This document shows, one piece after another, positions 23,168 to 31,625 of a stretch of DNA of 35,094 bases. Source of the stretch: Smithella sp. (lineage in GTDB: Bacteria; Desulfobacterota; Syntrophia; Syntrophales; Smithellaceae). Positions within the stretch are counted from its first letter, which is position 1; each line of letters begins with the position of its first letter. Location: assembly GCA_018056685.1 (NCBI GenBank), contig JAGPFC010000026.1, forward strand, positions 1 through 35,094, read 5' to 3'. The translations under genes were made by a program, and so were the position numbers. The notes under the pieces were generated by a model, which searched no databases, had not been told where the DNA came from, and worked only from the letters and a program-made list of their open reading frames with translations.

Positions 23168-23929
23168 GTGGTTAATGTAATAAATTTTGACGTCAAATCG
23201 GTGTCTAAAAGCTGCGGGAAGAACAACGCATCTTTTCAAATTATTAAGGTAAATGACGTGTATCAGGAAATATTCATTATAAGCGGCGGCTGTTCCGGCG
23301 ATCCGGTTTTTCTTGAAAAAAAAATCAGGAAAACAAAAAAAACGTATATTGTCTGCTGTGACAAAGGAGCACACCATTTAAAAAGGCTGGCGATGATGCC
23401 TGACGTCATCATCGGTGATCTGGATTCCATTGATCAACGAACGCTGAAACATTATGAAAAGCAAAACGTCAGGGTTATCCGGTATGCTTCTGAAAAAGAT
23501 TACACGGATACGGAGCTTGCGTTAAGCTATGCCCTTCAGTTAAAGCCAAAAAGGATATCCATATTCTGCGCGCTGGGTGGCCGAATTGACCACACGCTCG
23601 CTAATATTTATCTGCTTACTAAAGGATTCGATACGGGTATTGACACCTTTCTGGTTGACGAATACTGCGAGGCATTTATAGTCAACCAAAAATGCTCTTT
23701 CATCAAAGAAACGGGCAAGACACTCTCTCTGTTCGCGTTGACGCCCCGGGTTACCGGAATAACGCTGGCCGGATTCCATTATCCACTGGAAAACGGGGTT
23801 CTCAAAATGGGCGAGTCCCGCGGCATCAGCAACCGGATCAATCAATCCCGGGCCGGCATCGTCATCAAGAAAGGCAAGCTGCTGGTCATCAAATATCATC
23901 AGAAAGATTTCTTCCCGGAGGCGCGTTGA
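23168..23929 (+). CDS. thiN: Thiamine pyrophosphokinase
   Basis: Makes thiamine diphosphate from thiamine and ATP. Family motifs: IISGGCSGDP, YIVCCDKGAHHLKRLAMMPDVIIGDLDSI (with the conserved GDLDS), SEKDYTDTELALSYAL and FCALGGRIDHTLANIYLL. The longest frame starts at a GTG (23168). However, GTG at 23258 has AAGG eight bases upstream and gives a 223-residue protein of more usual length, beginning just before the first core strand, so the true start may be there. It ends immediately before the ATG of thiD (TGA-ATG), forming a thiamine operon thiN-thiD-thiC. Confidence 0.9.
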   Translation: MVNVINFDVKSVSKSCGKNNASFQIIKVNDVYQEIFIISGGCSGDPVFLEKKIRKTKKTYIVCCDKGAHHLKRLAMMPDVIIGDLDSIDQRTLKHYEKQNVRVIRYASEKDYTDTELALSYALQLKPKRISIFCALGGRIDHTLANIYLLTKGFDTGIDTFLVDEYCEAFIVNQKCSFIKETGKTLSLFALTPRVTGITLAGFHYPLENGVLKMGESRGISNRINQSRAGIVIKKGKLLVIKYHQKDFFPEAR

Positions 23930-24739
23930 ATGATGAAACCGTTTAAAGTGTTATGCATCGGCGGCTCCGATTCGAGCGGCGGCGCAGGCATTCAGGCGGA
24001 CCTGAAAGCCGTCAGCGCACGCGGCTGCTGGGGATTGAGCGTCATCACGGCAGTCACCGCGCAAAACACGAGAGGCGTTTTCGGGATTTATCCTGTAACG
24101 CCTGCCTTTGTCGGAAGACAAATGGATGTTGTTTTACAGGATACAGGGGCCGACGCGGTGAAAACCGGTATGCTGCCGACGACGGACATTATTCACACCG
24201 TGGCACAAAAAATAAAAAAAAATAAAATCAAAAACCTGATTGTTGATCCCGTCATGATTGCCAAGGGTGGCAAAACGCTGATGCCGGGAAAGGCGCGTCT
24301 GACACTGATCAGAGAACTGCTGCCAGTTGCTCTGGCCGTTACGCCGAACGTTCCCGAAGCGGAAATACTGTCGAAAACTAAAATTAAATCTATTGAAGAC
24401 ATGAAAGAAGCGGCAAGGCGGATTCACGATCTGGGTGTCAGGAATGTTCTGATCAAAGGAGGCCATCTTTCTGCCGGAAGAAAAACGGAAATCACTGACG
24501 TTCTCTACAACGGCAGCTTCTATGAATTTTCCTCGCAACGCATCTCTGTTCAGGGTGTTCACGGAACCGGTTGCACCTATGCCTCGGCACTGGCAGCCGG
24601 TCTCGCCCGGGGAAAAAGCATCATCGATGCGGCACTGCAAGCCAGAATTTTAATCATCGCCGCCATCAAAAACCACGTATCGACGGGAAAAGGCTACGGC
24701 GCGGCAAACGTTTTTGGAGAAATATTAAAAAAACCATAG
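23930..24739 (+). CDS. thiD: Hydroxymethylpyrimidine/phosphomethylpyrimidine kinase ThiD
   Basis: A 269-residue ribokinase-fold enzyme that phosphorylates HMP and HMP-P in thiamine pyrimidine synthesis. Diagnostic segments: LCIGGSDSSGGAGIQADLKA at about 7-26, GCWGLSVITAVTAQNTRGV, VKTGMLPTTDIIHTVA, VDPVMIAKGG, TPNVPEAEIL and the anion hole VHGTGCTYASALAAGLARG near residue 205. The ATG follows the thiN stop directly, so translation is coupled. thiC begins 43 bases downstream. Length and motifs are normal. Confidence 0.97.
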   Translation: MMKPFKVLCIGGSDSSGGAGIQADLKAVSARGCWGLSVITAVTAQNTRGVFGIYPVTPAFVGRQMDVVLQDTGADAVKTGMLPTTDIIHTVAQKIKKNKIKNLIVDPVMIAKGGKTLMPGKARLTLIRELLPVALAVTPNVPEAEILSKTKIKSIEDMKEAARRIHDLGVRNVLIKGGHLSAGRKTEITDVLYNGSFYEFSSQRISVQGVHGTGCTYASALAAGLARGKSIIDAALQARILIIAAIKNHVSTGKGYGAANVFGEILKKP

Positions 24740-24782
24740 GAACACAGCGACCTGAAAGTCGCCTAAATATCGGGAGGAAATC

Positions 24783-26054
24783 ATGACACAACTGGAAAAA
24801 GCCCGCAAAGGGCAGATGACTGAAGAAATGAAAATCGCGGCAAGAGCCGAAAATGTCGCGCCTGAATATATTCGTGACGGTCTCGTGGATGGAACCATTG
24901 TTCTTTGTCGCAACATGAAACATAAAACCATTAAACCGCTGGCCATTGGCCTTGGTCTGCGCACCAAAGTCAATGCCAACATCGGCACATCCAAAGATCA
25001 CGCGGATGTAAATCTGGAACTCAAAAAGTTAAAAATTGCCGTGGATGCCGGCGCCGACGCTGTCATGGATTTATCCACCGGCGGAAATCTGGCTGTCATC
25101 AGAAAAAAAGTCATGCAGCACTCAACCGTGGCGATCGGCACCGTGCCGATTTATCAGGCAGCGGTTAAAATGATAGCCGATAAAAAAGCCATTTCCGAAA
25201 TGACCGCGGATGATGTGTTTGCTGTCATCGAAGAAAACGGTCAGGACGGCGTCGATTTTATTACCGTACACTGCGGCGTGACGAGACTCAGTGTCGCCGC
25301 CCTTCAGGCACAGGAAAGAATCCTGGGCATTGTCAGCCGCGGCGGTTCAATGACAGCCAACTGGATGGAATGCAATCAAAAAGAAAATCCCCTTTACGAA
25401 GAATATGACCGGCTGCTCGAAATTGCCCATCGTTATGACATGGTTTTGAGTCTTGGCGACGGATTGAGACCGGGCGCGATCGATGACGCCACGGATCAGG
25501 CGCAACTGCAGGAGCTGATTATTCTCGGAGAACTTGCCGGACGTGCCCGCGCAGCCGGCGTGCAGGTGATGATTGAAGGTCCGGGGCATGTTCCCCTGAC
25601 GGAAATCGTCACCAACATCAAACTTCAAAAGCAAATCTGCCAGAACGCGCCATTTTACGTATTGGGTCCGCTGCCCACGGATATCGCCCCGGGCTACGAC
25701 CACATTACATCCGCCATCGGTGGAGCCATTGCCGGAGCTGCCGGAGCCGATTTCCTTTGCTATGTGACCCCCGCGGAACATCTGCGTCTGCCGACTCTCG
25801 CCGATGTGCGTGACGGCGTCATCGCCGCGCGCATTGCCGCGCATATCGCGGATATCGCCAAAGGATTACCCGGCGCGCGGGACAAAGACAGAAAAATGGC
25901 GCAATGCCGGAAGAATTTTGACTGGCAGGGTCAGGTGGAGTTGTCCATTGATCCCGAAAAAGCATTGTCTCTTCTGGAAAAAAGCAAAAGCGCCAAAGAC
26001 GAAGGCTGCACCATGTGCGGTGAACTCTGCGCGATTAAGCTGGGTAAAAAATAA
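24783..26054 (+). CDS. thiC: Phosphomethylpyrimidine synthase ThiC (short form)
   Basis: Radical SAM enzyme that rearranges aminoimidazole ribotide to HMP-P. The 423-residue length fits the short bacterial form without the N-terminal extension. Features: MTEEMKIAARAENV at the start, NANIGTSKDHADV, VDAGADAVMDLSTGG, DGVDFITVHCGVTR, GRGGSMT-like RGGSMTANWM, EGPGHVPL and LGPLPTDIAPGYDHITSAIGGA. The C-terminal cluster motif reads C-x2-C-x3-C (CTMCGELC); the long-form enzyme has C-x2-C-x4-C. The leader before it is only 43 bases, with a small GCGAC/GTCGC hairpin and GGGAGGAAA, so there is no room for a TPP riboswitch. Confidence 0.97.
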   Translation: MTQLEKARKGQMTEEMKIAARAENVAPEYIRDGLVDGTIVLCRNMKHKTIKPLAIGLGLRTKVNANIGTSKDHADVNLELKKLKIAVDAGADAVMDLSTGGNLAVIRKKVMQHSTVAIGTVPIYQAAVKMIADKKAISEMTADDVFAVIEENGQDGVDFITVHCGVTRLSVAALQAQERILGIVSRGGSMTANWMECNQKENPLYEEYDRLLEIAHRYDMVLSLGDGLRPGAIDDATDQAQLQELIILGELAGRARAAGVQVMIEGPGHVPLTEIVTNIKLQKQICQNAPFYVLGPLPTDIAPGYDHITSAIGGAIAGAAGADFLCYVTPAEHLRLPTLADVRDGVIAARIAAHIADIAKGLPGARDKDRKMAQCRKNFDWQGQVELSIDPEKALSLLEKSKSAKDEGCTMCGELCAIKLGKK

Positions 26055-26072
26055 TCACAGAAGGAAAGTCTT

Positions 26073-27428
26073 TTGTCTGAGGAGAAGGATAACACCGGAA
26101 ATAACAAACTGCATCATGCGCGGGAAATCGTCCGGCACCTGAAACATTCCGGTTATGAAGCCTATTTTGTCGGCGGCTGCGTGCGGGATTTCATCCTCGG
26201 TCATCGTTCCAGCGATTACGACATTGTAACGTCAGCGCGTCCCGATCAGATCATCGCCTTATTTCCACGCACGCTCACCATCGGCGCGAAGTTCGGCGTG
26301 GTCGCCGTGATGATTGAACATTACCCGTACGAAGTGGCCACCTTCCGCAGTGACGATACTTACGAAGACGGCCGGCATCCCTCGCAAGTCCACTTTTCCA
26401 CCGCCAGAGAAGATGTGGTCCGGCGCGATTTCACGATCAACGGTCTGTTGATGGATCCGACCAGCGGAGAAATCCTGGATTATGTCAACGGACGCTCCGA
26501 TATCGAAAATAAAATCATACGCACCATCGGCGATCCCGACAGCCGTTTCAATGAAGATTATCTGCGAATGCTGAGAGCCGTTCGTTTCGCGGCCAATCTG
26601 CAATTCGTTATCGAACCGGAAACCAAAAATGCCATTACTCGAAACGCACACAAAATAAATCAAATCAGCGCGGAGCGTGTGCGGGATGAACTAAACAAAA
26701 TTCTGACGGGCGGCGGCGCACGCAGCGGTTTCGAGCTGCTGAGAGAAACGAACCTTCTACGGGAAGTTCTGCCCGAAGTGGCCAAACTGCAAGGCGTGGA
26801 ACAACCGCCCCGTTTTCATCCGGAAGGTGATGTGTGGAAGCATACGCTCAACATGCTGGCATTGCTGCCTGCCGCAGAACCGACGGATAAATATCTCTGT
26901 CTGGCATGGGGGACGCTTCTTCATGATGTCGGCAAACCCCTGACGCGCAGTGAAGATGAAAAAGGCGTGCATTTCTACGGACACGTGCAAAAAGGTGAAG
27001 AAATCGCTGATGATATCCTGCAACGGCTTCGGTTTTCCCGCGCGCAGCGAGAAACCGTGCTTGCTCTCATCCGTCAGCACATGGTTTTCATGAATGTTCA
27101 AAAAATGCGTCCGGGACGTCTCAAACGATTCCTGCGCATGCCTGATTTCGATCTGCATTTGGAATTGCATCGGCTGGATTGCATGGCCAGTCACGGTATG
27201 CTGGACAATTATGAATTCTGCCTTGAACATCTTCAACTGCTGTCACAGGAGGACTTGCATCCGCCACGCCTGTTGAACGGCAATGACTTGATGGCCATGG
27301 GCTTTCCTCCCGGAAAAATTATCGGAGAGATTCTCCTGGCTCTGGAAGAAGAACAACTGGAAGGAAGAATCAAAACCGGCGAAGAAGCCAGAAATTATGT
27401 AAGGGAGCGCTGGAAGATCAACCCATGA
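26073..27428 (+). CDS. cca: CCA tRNA nucleotidyltransferase with HD domain
   Basis: A 451-residue class II nucleotidyltransferase. The head domain holds YFVGGCVRDFILGHRSSDYDIVTSA, with the metal-binding D-x-D, and then VVRRDFTINGLLMDP and EDYLRMLRAVRFAANL. A C-terminal HD domain is visible in WGTLLHDVGKPLTR and ALIRQHMVF. It adds or repairs the CCA end of tRNAs. Poly(A) polymerase I is the close alternative, which cannot be excluded from motifs alone, but the absence of a basic C-terminal tail and the HD domain favour CCA addition. The start is a TTG (26073) with AAGGAAAG upstream. The stop overlaps the ATG of the next gene (ATGA). Confidence 0.88.
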   Translation: MSEEKDNTGNNKLHHAREIVRHLKHSGYEAYFVGGCVRDFILGHRSSDYDIVTSARPDQIIALFPRTLTIGAKFGVVAVMIEHYPYEVATFRSDDTYEDGRHPSQVHFSTAREDVVRRDFTINGLLMDPTSGEILDYVNGRSDIENKIIRTIGDPDSRFNEDYLRMLRAVRFAANLQFVIEPETKNAITRNAHKINQISAERVRDELNKILTGGGARSGFELLRETNLLREVLPEVAKLQGVEQPPRFHPEGDVWKHTLNMLALLPAAEPTDKYLCLAWGTLLHDVGKPLTRSEDEKGVHFYGHVQKGEEIADDILQRLRFSRAQRETVLALIRQHMVFMNVQKMRPGRLKRFLRMPDFDLHLELHRLDCMASHGMLDNYEFCLEHLQLLSQEDLHPPRLLNGNDLMAMGFPPGKIIGEILLALEEEQLEGRIKTGEEARNYVRERWKINP

Positions 27429-28186
27429 AGAAAGTACTGACATTGTTCTTTTGTTTTTCCCTCGTTTTAGTCATGGCCTGCTCAAGCAAAACTCATTATC
27501 GTCCGTCCCGCTCTCTCGGCGTTCACAAACCTCTGTTAAATCTGATGGGATATACCATTCAGGCCGGTGCTTTTAAAAACGTCCATAATGCCGCGCGTCT
27601 CACGGAAACACTGAAAAATGATCACGGTCTGGATGCCACGTATTTTCTTGCTTCTGATAAGCTCTTCAAAGTTCAATTTGGTAATTTTGCAACAAAAGAA
27701 TTGGCGAGGCAAAGAGCTCTAAATCTCAGAGGAAGAAATATTATCGAAGAATTTTACATTGTCCGGCCGGAAGATTATTCCGTTGCCAGACAAAATAAAT
27801 ACGGCACCGCTTATCTCAGAGAATCGCTTGTGAAAACCGCGGAAGATTTCATCGGTGTTCCCTATCTCTGGGGCGGCGCTTCTCCCGATGACGGTTTTGA
27901 CTGCAGCGGACTGACCATGACGGTCTATCAATTAAACGGCCTGAATCTGCCGCGCAACTCGGCACAACAATTTGAAGCGGGCCTATCCATCTCCAAAAAC
28001 AATCTGCAGAAAGGGGATCTGATTTTCTTCTCGGAGAAAGGTTCGGACACGGTTTCGCATGTGGGACTTTACATCGGCGATGAAAAATTCATTCATGCTT
28101 CGTCTCACGGAGGAAAAATCCGCGTAGATTCTCTCTCGTCAAATTATTTCAGAAATAAATATATCGGTTCAAGAACTTACTTCTGA
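27425..28186 (+). CDS. SPOR and NlpC/P60 domain lipoprotein, probable murein endopeptidase
   Basis: A 253-residue envelope protein. The signal peptide MKKVLTLFFCFSLVLVMAC ends in a lipobox Cys at residue 19. Residues about 40-115 form a SPOR domain (YTIQAGAFKNVHNAARL, LFKVQFGNFATKELARQRA), which binds denuded peptidoglycan at division sites. The C-terminal NlpC/P60 domain has the catalytic Cys in GFDCSGLTMTVYQLNG and the catalytic His in VSHVGLYIGDEKFIHASS. It should cut peptide crosslinks or stems in murein. The start overlaps the stop of the CCA enzyme by four bases. No gene follows closely, so it is the end of this transcript. Confidence 0.93.
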   Translation: MKKVLTLFFCFSLVLVMACSSKTHYRPSRSLGVHKPLLNLMGYTIQAGAFKNVHNAARLTETLKNDHGLDATYFLASDKLFKVQFGNFATKELARQRALNLRGRNIIEEFYIVRPEDYSVARQNKYGTAYLRESLVKTAEDFIGVPYLWGGASPDDGFDCSGLTMTVYQLNGLNLPRNSAQQFEAGLSISKNNLQKGDLIFFSEKGSDTVSHVGLYIGDEKFIHASSHGGKIRVDSLSSNYFRNKYIGSRTYF

Positions 28187-28383
28187 TCTTCCATAAAAGC
28201 AGAGGGAGAAATTCTTATCCGGATAAGTCAACATCGGGAAACACACTGCTGACAAGGCCTACAGCGGACAGGCAACACAAATCATTCAGCCGTAAAATAA
28301 TTTTTATCCATTCATAAACCGGAAATACGGCATGCATCAAATGATCCCCGTTGAAAAAAAATAATATTTTTTTGCACTTTTTG

Positions 28384-28412
28384 TTGACGTGATAAAAAAA
28401 TTAAAGTAAAAT
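28384..28412 (+). promoter_or_regulatory. Strong promoter of the histone H1-like gene
   Basis: -35 TTGACG (28384-28389), a 17-base A-rich spacer and -10 TAAAAT (28407-28412). Each hexamer matches the consensus at five of six positions. It stands 65 bases before the ATG at 28478. Confidence 0.8.
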
Positions 28413-28477
28413 TAAATCAGAAAACGGGATGAGAAGTATTTTGATCCAACAATTTTTTACAAAGGAGGCTTCACCTG

Positions 28478-28615
28478 ATGGCAACAGCAAAAAAAGCAGC
28501 ACCCAAAAAGAAAGTAGCAAAGAAAGTTGTAAAGAAAGCGGCTCCCAAGAAAAAAGTAGCAAAGAAAGTTGTAAAGAAAGCGGCTCCCAAGAAAAAAGTA
28601 GCGAAGAAGAAGTAA
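28478..28615 (+). CDS. Small lysine-rich histone H1-like DNA-binding protein
   Basis: A 45-residue protein, MATAKK followed by two perfect copies of a 14-residue unit (AAPKKKVAKKVVKK) and a partial third ending AAPKKKVAKKK. Nearly half of the residues are lysine and there is no acidic residue. This is the composition of the C-terminal tail of eukaryotic histone H1 and of bacterial H1-like proteins (Hc1/AlgP type), which compact DNA or bind RNA. The gene is well supported: a strong promoter, AAAGGAGG nine bases before the ATG, and an intrinsic terminator after the stop. The nucleotide repeats have a 42-base period, so the gene may expand or contract by slippage. Because it is short and repetitive it is easily missed. 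The frame with Ser/Glu-rich repeats that overlaps it is a shadow. Confidence 0.88.
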   Translation: MATAKKAAPKKKVAKKVVKKAAPKKKVAKKVVKKAAPKKKVAKKK

Positions 28616-28650
28616 GAAATTTCAACGTTCAATTTTTATCCATTCATTAA

Positions 28651-28694
28651 AACAATGGCGGCAATCGGTAAGCATAACGGTTGCCGCCATTGTT
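28651..28694 (+). terminator. Intrinsic terminator of the H1-like gene
   Basis: AACAATGGCGGCAA (28651-28664) pairs perfectly with TTGCCGCCATTGTT (28681-28694), followed by TTATTTG. The stem is 14 bp with a 16-base loop that can pair a little further. Confidence 0.85.
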
Positions 28695-28754
28695 TTATTT
28701 GCGTCACTTGAATTCTTTTGTTGCTCTGATGAAATTCACTCTTATCTTTCAGCT

Positions 28755-28782
28755 TTGATTTTTGCCTGAAATTATGTATAAG
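28755..28782 (+). promoter_or_regulatory. Predicted promoter of the SufC-SufB genes
   Basis: -35 TTGATT (28755-28760), a 16-base spacer and -10 TATAAG (28777-28782). It lies 73 bases before the sufC start. Confidence 0.5.
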
Positions 28783-28855
28783 TTTCCGCGACGCATTTGA
28801 TTTGCGGGTCACCAGGTTTTCACAAATGATCTATGATAAGGGGATGGATTAAGTC

Positions 28856-29611
28856 ATGCTGGAATTAAAAAAATTATATTTCACCGTGCCGGGAAATGAT
28901 GATGGCATCAACGAGCCACGCAACATCATTGACGGTCTTGATTATACCTTTGAGAAAGGCAAATTTTACGTTATCACCGGTCCCAACGGCAGCGGCAAGA
29001 CGACTCTCGCCAAACTGATCATGGGTATAAATCCCGTATCATCGGGCTCGATTATCTTTGAAGGGAAAGACATTTCCGGTCTTTCCATTACCGAACGCGC
29101 CAAATCAGGGATTGCCTACAGCTTTCAACAGCCTGCCCGTTTCAAGGGCATTACTTTTCGGGACCTGCTCTCCATCGCCACGGGCGTCACGGATGAAAAA
29201 AAGATCGTGGAAATGGTCACCCGGGTGGGAATTTGTCCGATGTCTTTTCTGGATAAGGAAGTTGATACGACACTTTCCGGCGGTGAGATTAAAAAAATTG
29301 AACTCGCCACCACGATTGCCGCCAATCCGAAACTGGCTATCTATGATGAACCGGATACGGGAATCGATTTATGGACCATCGGCCCGATGGTCAGTCTGCT
29401 GAAAAAAGAGCTGCGTCCCGATACAGCAACGATTGTCGTCAGCCATAACCGTGCTTTTCTAGATGTGGCTGATGTCATCATCATCCTGAAAAAAGGACGT
29501 ATCGTTTACACAGGAGATCTGCAAAACGCGTTATCGCTGTTGACGGATTTAAGCATTTGTACCTATCATAATAGATGCGAAGGAGAAAAAGATGCTGGAT
29601 GCCTTAGATAA
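28856..29611 (+). CDS. sufC: SufC-like ABC ATPase of a minimal Fe-S assembly module
   Basis: A 251-residue ABC ATPase. Walker A GPNGSGKTT at 42-50, signature LSGGE at 140-144, Walker B LAIYDEPD at 160-167 and the switch His in VVSHNRAF are intact. SufQ-type helical features (FSFQQPARFKG-like segment YSFQQPARFKGIT) and the soluble character identify SufC rather than a transporter ATPase. SufC powers assembly of Fe-S clusters on a SufB scaffold. It overlaps the downstream SufB-like gene by 20 bases. No sufS, sufE, sufU or sufD is next to it, so it belongs to the two-gene type seen in anaerobes and archaea. The C-terminus has extra cysteines (CTYHNRCEGEKDAGC). Confidence 0.9.
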   Translation: MLELKKLYFTVPGNDDGINEPRNIIDGLDYTFEKGKFYVITGPNGSGKTTLAKLIMGINPVSSGSIIFEGKDISGLSITERAKSGIAYSFQQPARFKGITFRDLLSIATGVTDEKKIVEMVTRVGICPMSFLDKEVDTTLSGGEIKKIELATTIAANPKLAIYDEPDTGIDLWTIGPMVSLLKKELRPDTATIVVSHNRAFLDVADVIIILKKGRIVYTGDLQNALSLLTDLSICTYHNRCEGEKDAGCLR

Positions 29612-30512
29612 AAAACTCTTGAAAACCGTTGCGGATCTGGAATCGTTACCCAAGGGCGCATACAATATCAGAAAAAACGGCAAACTTCTGCAAAGAGAAG
29701 TATCCGCCAACATCAATATTGAAAGCAATGCCGATGGAACGGGTATCATTGTCACGATCAAACCGGGCACCAAGAATGAGTCCGTGCATATTCCGGTTAT
29801 ATTAAGTCAGGCCGGTCTTTACGATGTTGTCTACAATTCCTTTATTATCGGGGAAGGATCGGAGGTCACGATCATCGCCGGATGCGGCATCCACTGCGGC
29901 TCGCCGGAACCGGAAGGTCATGCCGGTATTCATGATTTTCACGTCGGCCGGAAAGCCAAAGTGACTTACGTGGAAAAACATTTTGCCATGGGGGAAGGCA
30001 AAGGCCGCCGCTCTCTGAATCCGACAACCAAAGTATTTCTGGATGAAGGCGCGACAGCGGAAATGGAATTAACCCAGATCGGCGGCGTTGATGAAGCCAA
30101 CCGCCTGAATGAAGCGACCCTCGGACCCGAGAGCATGCTGTTGATCACTGAAAGAGTCATGACCGAAGGCGAGCAATCGGCCGTATCCACGAATAATATC
30201 ATTTTAAAAGGTCACGGAAGCAGGGCCAACATGATTTCCCGCTCGGTGATGAAAGGAAATTCCAAACAAATCTTTCATGCCAATATGGAAGCCATGAACA
30301 AATGCTTCGGGCATATCGAATGCGACGCCATTATAATGGATAACGGCACGAATGAAACCATGCCTGCTCTCAAGGCGCTTCATCCCGACGCCGAACTGAC
30401 TCATGAGGCTTCCATAGGCAAGATCGCCAACGATCAGTTGACCAAGCTCATGAGCCTGGGATTAACCTACGACGAGGCGGTCAATAAAATTATTCAGGGA
30501 TTCCTCAAATAA
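29592..30512 (+). CDS. sufB: SufB/SufD-like Fe-S scaffold protein, short form
   Basis: A 306-residue protein of the SufB/SufD family, shorter than SufB (about 480) because the N-terminal domain is lacking. The core beta-helix segments are visible: SVHIPVILSQAGLYDVVYNSFIIGEGSEVTIIAGCGIHCG, HDFHVGRKAKVTYVEKHF, FLDEGATAEMELTQIGG, and the C-terminal family end ECDAIIMDNGTNETMPALKALHPDAELTHEASIGKIANDQLTKLMSLGLTYDEA, which matches the SufB/SufD signature. It should form the scaffold with SufC. ATG 29592 is preceded by GAAGGAGAA and lies inside the end of sufC, so the genes are coupled. Whether it acts as SufB or SufD is decided by partner absence: it is alone, so SufB-like. Confidence 0.88.
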   Translation: MLDALDKKLLKTVADLESLPKGAYNIRKNGKLLQREVSANINIESNADGTGIIVTIKPGTKNESVHIPVILSQAGLYDVVYNSFIIGEGSEVTIIAGCGIHCGSPEPEGHAGIHDFHVGRKAKVTYVEKHFAMGEGKGRRSLNPTTKVFLDEGATAEMELTQIGGVDEANRLNEATLGPESMLLITERVMTEGEQSAVSTNNIILKGHGSRANMISRSVMKGNSKQIFHANMEAMNKCFGHIECDAIIMDNGTNETMPALKALHPDAELTHEASIGKIANDQLTKLMSLGLTYDEAVNKIIQGFLK

Positions 30513-30536
30513 AAAATAATAAAGAGCACGCTAATC

Positions 30537-31616
30537 ATGAGAACGCAGAACCGACACGATGTTGAATTTAAAAATTTGCTGGTCACCGGCGGCTGCGGCT
30601 TTATCGGCAGTAACTTTATCCGCTGGTTAATGAACAACAGGGACTTTTCCGGCAGAATTATTAATGTGGACAGTCTGACTTACGCGGGGAATCCGGAAAA
30701 TCTCGCGGATATTGCCGCTGATTTTAAGTCGCGGTATATTTTTCAAAAAGTGGATATTTGTGATGCCGCAAAACTCGAAGACATATTCGCGCAATTTGAG
30801 ATCGATGCCGTTTGTCACTTTGCGGCCGAGTCGCACGTGGACCGATCCATCAAAACACCGGGAAATTTTATTCAGACCAACATTGTCGGCACCTTCAATC
30901 TGCTGGAAGCCGCCAAAGCCCGCGGTGATCAATTCAAACTCTTTCATCACGTCAGCACGGATGAGGTTTACGGAAGCCTGGGCACCGAAGGCCTTTTCCG
31001 GGAAGACACCCCTTATCGCCCCAACAGCCCTTATTCAGCTTCGAAAGCCGCTTCCGATCATCTGGTGCGCGCCTATTACAAAACCTTCGGCCTGCCGGCA
31101 ACCATTTCCAACTGCTCCAATAATTACGGGCCCTATCAGTTTCCGGAAAAACTCATTCCGCTGATTATTCTCAACGCGCTGGACGGAAAATCCCTTCCGG
31201 TTTACGGAGACGGTAAAAACGTGCGCGACTGGCTTTATGTGGAAGATCACTGCAAGGCCATCTGGACCATCATGAACACGGGAAAACGCGGCGAAACCTA
31301 TAATGTCGGCGGGAAAGCGGAGATGGAAAATATTGTCATTGTGCAAATGATTTGCGACATTCTTGATGAAATCGAACCGGCCAAAGATGGAAAGCAGCGG
31401 CGCTCCCTGATTACTTACGTTAAAGACCGCCCCGGTCACGACCGTCGCTACGCCATTGATTTTTCCAAAATCCATAATGAATTGGGCTGGTCACCCGGGG
31501 AATCCTTTACAACCGGACTGCGTAAAACAATCATCTGGTATTTAAATCAGAAGCAATGGGTGGAAAACATCAAGACGGGAGCCTATCAGGCCTGGATCAC
31601 AGAACAATACGGTTAA
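30537..31616 (+). CDS. rfbB: dTDP-glucose 4,6-dehydratase
   Basis: Short-chain dehydrogenase of 359 residues that makes dTDP-4-keto-6-deoxyglucose, an early step to dTDP-rhamnose and related surface sugars. The NAD motif is [15 protein letters not shown] at about 16-30. [24 protein letters not shown] (catalytic Asp-Glu), [18 protein letters not shown] (catalytic Tyr and Lys) and [15 protein letters not shown] are all hallmarks. [14 protein letters not shown] near the C-terminus is also diagnostic. It starts 24 bases after sufB. The other rhamnose genes (rfbA, rfbC, rfbD) are not nearby. The reverse-strand gene that follows is convergent. Confidence 0.95.
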   Translation: MRTQNRHDVEFKNLLVTGGCGFIGSNFIRWLMNNRDFSGRIINVDSLTYAGNPENLADIAADFKSRYIFQKVDICDAAKLEDIFAQFEIDAVCHFAAESHVDRSIKTPGNFIQTNIVGTFNLLEAAKARGDQFKLFHHVSTDEVYGSLGTEGLFREDTPYRPNSPYSASKAASDHLVRAYYKTFGLPATISNCSNNYGPYQFPEKLIPLIILNALDGKSLPVYGDGKNVRDWLYVEDHCKAIWTIMNTGKRGETYNVGGKAEMENIVIVQMICDILDEIEPAKDGKQRRSLITYVKDRPGHDRRYAIDFSKIHNELGWSPGESFTTGLRKTIIWYLNQKQWVENIKTGAYQAWITEQYG

Positions 31617-31625
31617 ACGATTTTA

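Noticed and set aside
24740..24782. TPP riboswitch in front of thiC
   Set aside because: The gap is only 43 bases and holds a simple five-base-pair hairpin without the conserved aptamer sequences.
28429..28650. Ser/Glu/Lys-rich frame overlapping the H1-like gene
   Set aside because: It is a shifted reading of the same lysine repeats. The frame starting at 28478 has the ribosome-binding site and the coherent repeat protein.
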